A stretch of DNA of 64,000 nucleotides, taken from contig JAGAMA010000029.1 in the NCBI GenBank assembly GCA_017624955.1, forward strand, positions 1 to 64,000. Reading direction: 5' to 3'. Within the stretch, counting starts at the first letter, position 1; each line of letters opens with the position of its first letter. Below the pieces are notes generated by a model. That model had not been told where the DNA came from and made no database searches. It saw nothing but the letters and a program-made list of their open reading frames with translations. Below are positions 49,783 to 57,106 of this stretch, in pieces. Made by a program: the position numbers and the translations under genes. The DNA comes from Alistipes sp. Its GTDB lineage: Bacteria; Bacteroidota; Bacteroidia; Bacteroidales; Rikenellaceae.

Positions 49783-51501
49783 TTACAGACCGCGTACGGT
49801 GCGGAAGTCGGCCATGCGCTCCTCCATCGAGTCACAGTCCAGGCCGTAGCTGACGGCCATATCGGCACCGCAGTCGCGCGTACGATCCGCATCGGTCATG
49901 CGGCGGATCGACTCGCGGGCGTTGCGCCCCGCCTCGATGGCCTCACGCACCTCCTCGATCGAGGGGGCGTGCCCCAGGAGCGAGGCGTAGACCTGCTCGG
50001 CCCAGCTGTGGGCGTAGTCGTCGTAGTGCACGGCAAAGACGCGGAAGGCGTTGTCGATCGCCTGCAGGGAGTCGAGCTTCTCCTGCTCGATCTCCTCGAC
50101 AATGCGGTCGGCAGCCTGCTTGGCAATGTATTGCCCCGCCATGTCGAGCCAGCGACCTGCGCCGTTGTAACGCTCGGTCGAGGCGCCGCGTTCGAGCATC
50201 GCGCCGAGTGAGGCGACGATGGCGCGGTTGTAGAGTGTCAAACCGCGCTGCAGGGCTGCGGCACGAATCTGTACGCGGTTATAGGTATAGATCGGGCTGT
50301 CGGGATTCATCTCCTCGATCGAGTGGAGCATATCCACGGCGTGGAGCATCGACCCCGTGGTGTAGGGGTTGTGCTCCTCGAAATTGATCACATCGCGCAT
50401 CACGCGGCGCTTGTCGCGCTTGGGCCACTTCTCGATGTCGCGCACCGTGCCGTAGCTCGTCAGATTGACCGCCGGCAGGAGGAACGAGCGCTCCTCCTTC
50501 TCCAGAAGGTAGGAGTAGGGGAAGGCCGAGATGTCGTGGTGGCGCGAGTGGTGTCCCATGACCATCGTGAAGGCCCCCTCGAGGGCCGGAGCCATGATGT
50601 AGGCACCGCTGGCAAATTTGCAGCCGCGCGGATGAACCGCCTGGTGCACGGCACCGCTCTTGAAGAGGTGGTTGCTCTGGTTCGAACCGCTACCCGCGTT
50701 GAAGAAGGAGAACATGCCTGCAATCAGGAGCGAGGATTTGTGGTGCGAGACGGTGTAGGGGCCTGCAAAAATCGAGGCGGCCTCGCCATTTTCGCAGTGC
50801 GAGTTGGCAAAGAAGAGCGATTCGGCAGCCGTGAATCCCTTGTCCAGGATGCAGCTCTCGCCGATGAAGCAACGCTCGATCGTCACGCCGTTGGCCACCT
50901 TCGCCCCCTCGCAGAGGATGAAGTCGTAGGCCTTGACATCCACGCCGACCGTGGCATCGTCGAGAATCGTGCCATTGACGAGTGCCGACGATCCGTCGAT
51001 CGTGACACGGTTACCGATGCGCACCTCGCGCAGGAATCGGGCACCCGAGATAAAACAATCATCGCCCACCGTGCCCAGCGTATCGCGGTGCGCCTCGGCC
51101 TCCTTTTCGACCAGCGCTTCGAGCTTCTCGATCAGCGTGGGGCGGTGGCGATAGAGGGCCATCATGTAGGCCACCTGGGCGCTCATTCGGTCGCAAATCT
51201 TGACCTTGCGACCCTCGCACTCGTTCATCGTGGCTACCTCGACACCCCCACCAAAGGTGGAGCTTTCGCGACATTGCAGGGCCGTGATCTGCTCGACCAC
51301 GGTGCGTGCACCGATGCGGTAGTTGGCGACATAGGAGCGTATGATGCGGGCCCCGCTACCCAGCTCGATTACACCGCCTAAGCGGCTCTGTTGCAGCTGT
51401 TCGGGGCTGAAATCCTCCGTAACGAGGATCTTCGACCAATCTTCGGCGGTGGTGCCTAAATGCTGCACCGCCTCGATCTCCGCAAGAGTCAGTTTTCTCA
51501 T
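49783..51501 (-). CDS. DUF4954-family left-handed beta-helix protein
   Basis: A 572-residue protein matching DUF4954 of Bacteroidota. An N-terminal hexapeptide-repeat region (about 60-300; GARIIRSYVANYRIGART, GNRVTIDGSSALVNGTILDDATVGVDVKAYDFILCEGAKVANGVTIERCFIGESCIL) predicts a left-handed beta-helix like sugar-nucleotide acyl- or nucleotidyltransferases. A helical C-terminal region follows (about 400-570). Substrate unknown. It has its own consensus promoter inside the end of the kinase gene. From memory the family is usually about 650 residues, so this copy may be shorter. Confidence 0.8.
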   Translation of the reverse strand: MRKLTLAEIEAVQHLGTTAEDWSKILVTEDFSPEQLQQSRLGGVIELGSGARIIRSYVANYRIGARTVVEQITALQCRESSTFGGGVEVATMNECEGRKVKICDRMSAQVAYMMALYRHRPTLIEKLEALVEKEAEAHRDTLGTVGDDCFISGARFLREVRIGNRVTIDGSSALVNGTILDDATVGVDVKAYDFILCEGAKVANGVTIERCFIGESCILDKGFTAAESLFFANSHCENGEAASIFAGPYTVSHHKSSLLIAGMFSFFNAGSGSNQSNHLFKSGAVHQAVHPRGCKFASGAYIMAPALEGAFTMVMGHHSRHHDISAFPYSYLLEKEERSFLLPAVNLTSYGTVRDIEKWPKRDKRRVMRDVINFEEHNPYTTGSMLHAVDMLHSIEEMNPDSPIYTYNRVQIRAAALQRGLTLYNRAIVASLGAMLERGASTERYNGAGRWLDMAGQYIAKQAADRIVEEIEQEKLDSLQAIDNAFRVFAVHYDDYAHSWAEQVYASLLGHAPSIEEVREAIEAGRNARESIRRMTDADRTRDCGADMAVSYGLDCDSMEERMADFRTVRGL

Positions 51502-51528
51502 ACCGTATTATTGGTGGCTATTAACACG

Positions 51529-51558
51529 CAAATATAGCGGTTTTGCCTCAATTTTCAA
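51529..51558 (-). promoter_or_regulatory. Internal promoter for DUF4954-VWA-pseudokinase-trxB
   Basis: On the minus strand TTG (51556-51558), 19 bp, TATATTTG (51529-51536), overlapping the kinase stop codon region and 27 bases before the DUF4954 ATG. Confidence 0.78.
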
Positions 51559-52696
51559 AGCGATTTCCCGCCAAGTCGATTTCGTACATCGAATCCTCGG
51601 TGTAAACGCGTGCCCTGCCTGATCGAAAGGGCTTTACACTGTGCCCCGTCGGGAGGCTCAGGGCGATCGCTCCGTGGCGGTCGATGAAGTGCCAGGTTGC
51701 GCCGAGTTGCACGGCGGCAAGCCCCTCCGTGAAGTCGCGCCCGTCGTCGAACATGGGCGGAATGACGATACGCTCCTCGGTGCGAAAACCGCACAATCCC
51801 TCGCGGGCAAAGTAGAGTTCGGGCGCCTCGCCCTTCACTGTTGCAAAAGTTTTGCCGAGCAGCTCCAACCAAGGTTGGGCGCTTAGGGTCGAGGGGCCTC
51901 GGCGAAGCAGTGTGCGGGCGATGCGATAGCGCACGGCCAGCCCCTTCACTTCGAAAAGATGAAGGATCTCTTTGAGCGCTTCGTCTGTTTCAAGGTGTTG
52001 GGTGTCAATGAGTAGGCCATCCCGCTCGGCATAGTGTTCGTAGAGCGTCGGATCGAGGCTCAAGGCGTGGAGTGCGGTCGAAAGAAGCGCCACCGAGAAG
52101 TCGTCCATCGAAGCGTTGAAATCCTCGGCCGTGCGGCGCGGATGTTGGTAGGCTGCCGTTCCCAATTCGGGCGAATGCTCGCCCTGCATTTCGGGCAGGA
52201 ACATCGCATCGCGGTCGATCAGGTGCAGCGTTGAGTCGGGTGCGACGAGGATATTTTCGGGCTTTAGGTCACCATGTGCCCACGGGGCACGGAGTAGTTC
52301 GAGGGCGAGCCGATCGAATTGCTCCGAGAGGGTGCGAAGGGTCGTCTGATCGCCCGCCTCGGCAGCTTCGCGCACCGCTTTGCCCAACTCTTCGCCCTCG
52401 ATCCAGGGGATCAGCACCACATCGACCCAACGGCCGTGGGGTGGTGCATCGTAGAGAAAGAGCTCCCGCTCCAGGTAGGCCTCGCCGTAGATGCGCCGGA
52501 GCTGCTTCGTGGGGCGAAAGTAACAACGCAGGGCATGCTTCGCGCCGTTGTGCCACACCGGAAAGGTAACGGCCGAGTTGCCGATCCGGTAGCTGATCCT
52601 GCCCGCTTTGTCGTGCTCGAACCGCAGGTCGCAGAGCGTGCGAAACAGCCCGTAAGGATCCTCCACCGAAAAGAGATATTGCCGTAAGGTAAACAT
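51548..52696 (-). CDS. Kinase-domain protein with C-terminal WG repeats
   Basis: A 382-residue soluble protein. Residues about 30-280 are a protein-kinase/lipopolysaccharide-kinase-like domain: the hinge-like VVLIPWIEGEEL, the catalytic loop HGDLKPEN (141-148), a metal-binding LIDRD (Asp161) and a helix-rich C-lobe. The beta-3 Lys position appears to be Arg57 in HALRCYF, so the catalytic Lys is unclear. Residues about 310-380 form WG-type repeats (LCGFRTEERIVIPPMFDDGRDFTEGLAAVQL..., HFIDRHGA). It is first of the group, upstream of DUF4954, with a family 2 repeat just upstream of its ATG. The active-kinase assignment is inferred from the catalytic loop. Confidence 0.78.
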   Translation of the reverse strand: MFTLRQYLFSVEDPYGLFRTLCDLRFEHDKAGRISYRIGNSAVTFPVWHNGAKHALRCYFRPTKQLRRIYGEAYLERELFLYDAPPHGRWVDVVLIPWIEGEELGKAVREAAEAGDQTTLRTLSEQFDRLALELLRAPWAHGDLKPENILVAPDSTLHLIDRDAMFLPEMQGEHSPELGTAAYQHPRRTAEDFNASMDDFSVALLSTALHALSLDPTLYEHYAERDGLLIDTQHLETDEALKEILHLFEVKGLAVRYRIARTLLRRGPSTLSAQPWLELLGKTFATVKGEAPELYFAREGLCGFRTEERIVIPPMFDDGRDFTEGLAAVQLGATWHFIDRHGAIALSLPTGHSVKPFRSGRARVYTEDSMYEIDLAGNRFEN

Positions 52697-52715
52697 GGCT
52701 CGGTGTAATTAAAAA

Positions 52716-52835
52716 GAAGCTGTCTAACAAGGTGATTTTGGCGTTATGTTCGCCCTCAAAATGCTCATTTACGCTTAGTAAACTCCGCTTTTTCGGGCTT
52801 CGCAAGCCTAAAAATCCCTCTTGTTATACAACTTC
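52716..52835. repeat. Dispersed hairpin element, family 2, copy B
   Basis: GAAGCTGTCTAACAAG (52716-52731) and CTTGTTATACAACTTC (52820-52835) are the terminal arms. The apical stem is TTTAC/GTAAA where copy A has CATAC/GTATG, a compensatory change. GGGCTTCGCAAGCCTAAAA is shared inside. Just upstream of the kinase-WG ATG. Confidence 0.78.
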
Positions 52836-52841
52836 TGATAA

Positions 52842-52876
52842 AAAGCGTGTCCAAAAAATCTTGTTGGACACGCCCT
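52842..52876. terminator. Terminator attached to repeat copy B
   Basis: AAAGCGTGTCCAA with TTGGACACGCC around AAAAATCTTG; likely serves slyD on the minus strand, where AAA...CTTTTT is read as a T run. Same arm sequence as the terminator at 38371. Confidence 0.8.
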
Positions 52877-52886
52877 CGATCGGTTT

Positions 52887-53435
52887 TTAGTGGCAGTGGC
52901 CGCAATCGCAACCCTCGCTGTGCTCTCCGCAACCCTCCTCGCAGTCGCCACCGCAGTGGCCGCACGAGCAGCCGCCCTGCAGATCCTCGGGCGTTACGTC
53001 GCGCACCGAGATTACCTCGACCTCGAAGTTGAGGGTCTTGCCGGCCATCGGGTGGTTGAAGTCCATCTTCACGGTCGTCTCGCCAACCTCCTTGACCAGA
53101 CCCAGCATGCGGTTGCCCTGGGCATCGGCCATCGGAATCTGCGAACCTACGAAGAGAATATCCTCGGCCAGCTTGCCGTCTACCATGAAGATATCCTTCG
53201 GCAGATCGACAATCGCCTGCTCGATTACCTCGCCATAGCCATCCTTCGGCTCGAGCGTGAAGGCCACCTTCTCACCGGGCTCCTTGCCCTCGATAGCAGC
53301 CTCAAACTTCGGCAGGAGCATGCCCGTACCAAAGATAAACTCCAGGGGCTGACCCGGACGCGACTGATCGGCCACCTGGCCGTCTACGGTGAGCTTGTAA
53401 TCTACAGCCACCATCTTATTTGCTGCAACTTGCAT
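52887..53435 (-). CDS. slyD: SlyD-type FKBP peptidyl-prolyl isomerase
   Basis: A 182-residue chaperone and metal-handling protein. The FKBP part (about 1-75 and 130-150) contains VDYKLTVDGQVADQSRPGQPLEFIFGTGMLLPKFEAAIEG and a GDxGYGE-like KDGYGEVIEQAIVDLP. The inserted flap lies at about 76-128. The C-terminal 30 residues are Cys/His/Gly-rich (GGCSCGHCGGDCEEGCGEH...CGHCH), a nickel/zinc-binding tail as in E. coli SlyD. It supports folding and, possibly, hydrogenase nickel supply; no hydrogenase is in the window. Confidence 0.93.
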   Translation of the reverse strand: MQVAANKMVAVDYKLTVDGQVADQSRPGQPLEFIFGTGMLLPKFEAAIEGKEPGEKVAFTLEPKDGYGEVIEQAIVDLPKDIFMVDGKLAEDILFVGSQIPMADAQGNRMLGLVKEVGETTVKMDFNHPMAGKTLNFEVEVISVRDVTPEDLQGGCSCGHCGGDCEEGCGEHSEGCDCGHCH

Positions 53436-53479
53436 AGTATTCCTTAGTTTAATGTGTTGTTATTCGTTGTTTTGTAGCG

Positions 53480-53510
53480 CAAAAGTAGCCTATTTACGCC
53501 GAGTTGCCAA
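53480..53510 (-). promoter_or_regulatory. Promoter of slyD
   Basis: On the minus strand TTG (53508-53510), 20 bp, TACTTTTG (53480-53487), 44 bases before the ATG. Confidence 0.75.
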
Positions 53511-53551
53511 ATTTTGTGCAATTTTTTTGATGGGAACGATAAGAATGTTAC

Positions 53552-53568
53552 GAATAATGGGAATAATG
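53552..53568. repeat. Left arm of the inverted repeat around the four-helix-bundle gene
   Basis: GAATAATGGGAATAATG, the exact reverse complement of 54118-54134. It begins two bases beyond the stop codon of the four-helix-bundle gene. Confidence 0.9.
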
Positions 53569-53569
53569 G

Positions 53570-54136
53570 TTATTGCCGATGCTTCTTGCGTTCGCGAGCT
53601 AATTTTTCACGGAAACCACCTTCTTGCAGATACTGTTGATAGTGACTTTGCATGAATTTGTATAGCAACGCGTCGGCTTGATGAATCAAGACGATAATCA
53701 TGTTTGCAACGACTACGTCTGAACGAGAAGAGGCAAGATCGAGGAAAAAAGCAGACGACTGATGCGTGCGCCCTAAGCGTTGCATAGCCTCTACCTCCTC
53801 GGATGATACATCCCACCGGGTGTAGTTGCGCACGCGCAAATAATCTTCATAATCAGCTAAAAGTTCTTGGAGGCTCGCTTTGGCTACATTGAGGAGTTTG
53901 ATTCCTGTCTCGGACGATGTGTGCATGGCGGCATTCCCCTCAACTATGTTTTGTTTGCATGAGCGAGCGGCCTGCACCATTTGATCCAAAGTGCGATCAG
54001 CTTTAGAAAAATATTTATTGGCAAAATAGTAGGTGAGATCGTACACTACCTCTGCTTTTTGATAACAAAGTAGTTGCCGATGATCCCCTTTTGGATTGAG
54101 CGGCTGTACTCTAATCTCATTATTCCCATTATTCAT
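53570..54136 (-). CDS. Four-helix-bundle protein (23S rRNA intervening-sequence type)
   Basis: A protein of about 188 residues of the four-helix-bundle/IVP family: YQKAEVVYDLTYYFANKYFSKADRTLDQMVQAARSCKQNIVEGNAAMHTSSETGIKLLNVAKASLQELLADYEDYLRVR. The central 'R...QNIVEGNA..TSSE....L..A..SL.EL' signature is diagnostic. In several bacteria this protein is encoded inside insertions of 23S rRNA genes; here no rRNA adjoins. I start at the ATG at 54136 because the upstream ATG at 54175 lies inside the gcvP terminator. A perfect 17-bp inverted repeat brackets the gene, the right arm covering the first codons. Role unknown. Confidence 0.85.
   Translation of the reverse strand: MNNGNNEIRVQPLNPKGDHRQLLCYQKAEVVYDLTYYFANKYFSKADRTLDQMVQAARSCKQNIVEGNAAMHTSSETGIKLLNVAKASLQELLADYEDYLRVRNYTRWDVSSEEVEAMQRLGRTHQSSAFFLDLASSRSDVVVANMIIVLIHQADALLYKFMQSHYQQYLQEGGFREKLARERKKHRQ
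54118..54134. repeat. Right arm of the inverted repeat around the four-helix-bundle gene
   Basis: CATTATTCCCATTATTC, complementary over all 17 bases to 53552-53568. On the coding strand it includes the start codons ATGAATAATGGG, so the mRNA ends could pair. Confidence 0.9.
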
Positions 54137-54159
54137 ATAATTCTCATTGTTTTGATAGA

Positions 54160-54196
54160 AAGTCCCGAGTCGCATACTAGTCGACCCGGGACTTTT
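54160..54196 (-). terminator. Terminator hairpin of gcvP
   Basis: AAAGTCCCGGGTCG.../CGAC...CGGGACTTT, stem of about 12 bp, a few bases past the gcvP stop. The following minus-strand T run is weak; the plus-strand side has a better TTTTCTTTT run. Confidence 0.75.
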
Positions 54197-54199
54197 CTT

Positions 54200-57022
54200 T
54201 TACTCCACGTTCACGCAGCAGAGGTTTCTGTCGCCGAATCCGTTGTCGATCTTCGAAACATAGGGGAAGAACTTCGACTCGCGTACCCAATCGAGCGGGA
54301 AGGCGGCCTCCTCGCGCGTGTAGGGGTGCGACCACTCGCCACACAGCTCCTCGGCCGTGTGGGGTGCCATCTTCACCACATTATCCTCCTGACCCACAGC
54401 CGCCTCGCACTCGCGCTTGATGCGGATCATGGTCTGGATGAAGCGATCCATCTCCTCCTTCGGCTCGGACTCCGTAGGCTCGACCATCAGGGTCTCATGT
54501 ACGGGGAACGAGAGGGTCGGGGCGTGGAAGCCGTAGTCCATCAGGCGGTGGGCGATGTCGCCGCAGTCGATGTTGTAATCCTTCTTGAAGTTCGTCAGGT
54601 CGAGGATCATCTCATGTGCTACGCGCCCCGTCTGGCCCGTGTAGTAGGTGCGGTACTCCGAGGCGAGAGCCGAAGCCATGTAGTTGGCATTGACGATCGC
54701 CATCTCGGTAGCCTTCTTGAGTCCCTCCTCGCCGAGCATCTTGATATAACCATAGGTAATCGGGAGCAGCAGGGCCGAGCCCCAGGGCGATGAGGCGACC
54801 GCCGTGATGCCCTCTTCGCCGCCCGTAGCCACGATCGGGTGGGTCGGCAGGAAGGGCTTCAGTGCCTCGCACACGCAGATCGGGCCTACACCCGGACCGC
54901 CACCGCCGTGCGGCATGGCGAAGGTCTTGTGCAGGTTCAGGTGGCAGACATCGGCACCGATGTAGCCCGGGTTCGTCAGACCTACCTGGGCGTTCATGTT
55001 GGCACCATCCATATAGACCATACCGCCTGCATCGTGGATCGCATCGACAATCTCGCGGATACCGCTCTCAAATACGCCGTGGGTCGAGGGGTAGGTTACC
55101 ATCAGGCCGCACAGCTCCGAGCTATGCTCCTCGGCCTTCTTCTTCAGATCCTCGACATCGATATTGCCGTTCGTGTCGCAGGCCACGGTAACGATCTTCA
55201 TGCCGGCCATGGCTGCCGATGCGGGGTTTGTGCCGTGGGCCGAGGCGGGAATCAGGACGATGTTGCGGTAGCCCTGACCACGGCTCTGGTGGTAGGCGCG
55301 GATCGTCATCAGACCGGCATACTCACCCGCAGCACCCGAGTTGGGCTGTAACGAGCAGGCGGCAAAGCCCGTGATGGTCGCCAGGTCACGCTCCAGCTCC
55401 GCAATCAGCTCCGTGTAACCCTCCGTCTGATCGGCAGGGGCGAAGGGGTGCATATTCTGGAAACCGCTGAGCGAGAGGGGCTGCATGATGGCGGCGGCGT
55501 TGAGCTTCATGGTGCACGAGCCGAGCGAGATCATCGAGTCGGCCAGCGAAATGTCGCGGTGCTCTAGCTTCTTGATGTAGCGCATCAGGGCGCTCTCCGA
55601 GCGGTAGCGGTTGAAGACAGGCTCCGTAAGGTAGGCCGAGGTGCGCTCCAAAGTGGCGGGAATGACCGATGCGGCATCGCCCTTCACGGCCTTCGGCTTC
55701 TTGCCTATGGCCGTGGCGAAGATGCGGATGACGGCGGCTACCTCCTCGTCGGTCGTCACCTCGTCGAACGAGAGGCGCACGCGCTCGTCGCTCGGGTAGT
55801 AGAAGTTGATCCCCTCCTCCAGGGCAATCGACTGGATGACGGCCGCTTCAGCCTCCACATCGAGCGTGTCGAAGAAGCTTTCGTTGGTCAGCTTATAACC
55901 TAAGGCCGTGAGGGCGCGTGCCGTGTTGCAGGCGGCGCGGTGAGCCGTTTGGGCGGCGCGCTTCAACCCCTCGGGGCCGTTGTAGATGCAGTAGAAACCC
56001 ACCATCGAGGCCATCAGGGCCGAGGCGGTGCAGATGTTCGAGGTGGCACGTTCGCGCTTGATGTGCTGCTCACGCATCTGGAGCGCCATGCGCAGGGCGC
56101 GCTTGCCGCGGCGATCGACCGAAACGCCGATGATGCGGCCCGGCATGTTGCGCTTGTAGCTTTCGCGCGTGGTCATGTAGCCGGCATGCGGGCCACCGAA
56201 GCCCATCGGCGTACCGAGGCGCTGCGTCGAGCCGGTCACGATGTCGGCACCCCACTCGCCCGGGGCCTTCAACAGGGCCAGTGCGAGCAGATCGGCCACG
56301 GCCGTAACCAATACCCCCTGCTCGTGCGCCTTGGTCGTGAAGGCGGCGTAGTCACACACCTTACCATCGGCGGCAGGATACTGCACGATAGCACCAAACT
56401 CCTTGCCCGAGAATTCGTACTCGGCCCACTCATCGACTATCAGTTCGATGCCGAAGGGCTCGCTACGCGTCAGGAGCACGTCGAGCGTCTGCGGGAAGAT
56501 GTTGCGATCGACGAAGAGCTGACAGCGACCCTCCTTGACCGCCTCACGCGAGCGGAGGGCAAACATCATCAGCATCGCCTCGGCCGTGGCCGTAGCCTCG
56601 TCCAGCAGCGAACAGTTGCCGATCTCCATGCCCGTCAGCGAGATGACGGCCGTCTGATAGTTCAAGAGCGCCTCCAGACGACCCTGCGAAATCTCGGCCT
56701 GATAGGGGGTGTAGGAGGTGTACCAGGCGGGATTCTCAAAGACATTGCGCGCCACGGCAGCCGGTACGGCCGTGGGGTAGTAACCCATGCCGATAAACGA
56801 ACGCAGCTGGCGGTTGCGCTCGGCCAACGAGCGGATGTGGGCGGCAAACTCGTACTCGCTCATGGCGGGGGCGAGTGCCAAAGGCTTCTTCAGACGGATC
56901 GACTGCGGGATAACCTGCGCAATGAGCTCATCCACCTGCTTGACACCAATGACCGAGAGCATTTCGTTCAGCTCCTCGGGATTTGTAACGCCGATGTGGC
57001 GCGAAGAGAATTGATCGAACAT
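54200..57022 (-). CDS. gcvP: Glycine dehydrogenase (P protein) of the cleavage system
   Basis: PLP enzyme that decarboxylates glycine and loads the aminomethyl group on GcvH. The 940-residue protein is the fused single-chain form. The N-terminal half starts FSSRHIGVTNPEELNEML, includes GMGYYPTAVPAAVARNVFENPAWYTSYTPYQAEISQGRLEALLNYQT and GGPHAGYM. The C-terminal half has SLGSCTMKLNAAAIM, LQPNSGAAGEYAGL and the PLP lysine in HLNLHKTFAMPHGGGGPG. gcvT and gcvH are not adjacent. Own -7 box at 57059. Confidence 0.97.
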   Translation of the reverse strand: MFDQFSSRHIGVTNPEELNEMLSVIGVKQVDELIAQVIPQSIRLKKPLALAPAMSEYEFAAHIRSLAERNRQLRSFIGMGYYPTAVPAAVARNVFENPAWYTSYTPYQAEISQGRLEALLNYQTAVISLTGMEIGNCSLLDEATATAEAMLMMFALRSREAVKEGRCQLFVDRNIFPQTLDVLLTRSEPFGIELIVDEWAEYEFSGKEFGAIVQYPAADGKVCDYAAFTTKAHEQGVLVTAVADLLALALLKAPGEWGADIVTGSTQRLGTPMGFGGPHAGYMTTRESYKRNMPGRIIGVSVDRRGKRALRMALQMREQHIKRERATSNICTASALMASMVGFYCIYNGPEGLKRAAQTAHRAACNTARALTALGYKLTNESFFDTLDVEAEAAVIQSIALEEGINFYYPSDERVRLSFDEVTTDEEVAAVIRIFATAIGKKPKAVKGDAASVIPATLERTSAYLTEPVFNRYRSESALMRYIKKLEHRDISLADSMISLGSCTMKLNAAAIMQPLSLSGFQNMHPFAPADQTEGYTELIAELERDLATITGFAACSLQPNSGAAGEYAGLMTIRAYHQSRGQGYRNIVLIPASAHGTNPASAAMAGMKIVTVACDTNGNIDVEDLKKKAEEHSSELCGLMVTYPSTHGVFESGIREIVDAIHDAGGMVYMDGANMNAQVGLTNPGYIGADVCHLNLHKTFAMPHGGGGPGVGPICVCEALKPFLPTHPIVATGGEEGITAVASSPWGSALLLPITYGYIKMLGEEGLKKATEMAIVNANYMASALASEYRTYYTGQTGRVAHEMILDLTNFKKDYNIDCGDIAHRLMDYGFHAPTLSFPVHETLMVEPTESEPKEEMDRFIQTMIRIKRECEAAVGQEDNVVKMAPHTAEELCGEWSHPYTREEAAFPLDWVRESKFFPYVSKIDNGFGDRNLCCVNVE

Positions 57023-57058
57023 TATGGTTGTGTTTTTATGTTATTGCGTTTCTAACGA

Positions 57059-57066
57059 CAAAGGTA
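57059..57066 (-). promoter_or_regulatory. -7 box for gcvP
   Basis: TACCTTTG on the minus strand, 36 bases before the ATG. No TTG at the expected distance. Confidence 0.5.
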
Positions 57067-57069
57067 ATC

Positions 57070-57106
57070 TTAATTTTAGAATTTTGGATTCTAAATTTTG
57101 AATTAA
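57070..57106. repeat. AT-rich inverted repeat at the nucleoside kinase 3' end
   Basis: TTAATTTTAGAAT and ATTCTAAATTTTGAATTAA face each other across TTTGG and include the stop codon of the upstream gene. Third member of the AT repeat family seen abutting a stop codon. Confidence 0.6.

Noticed and set aside
53570..54175. Longer start of the four-helix-bundle gene at 54175
   Set aside because: That ATG lies inside the stem-loop terminating gcvP; the ATG at 54136 is preferred.
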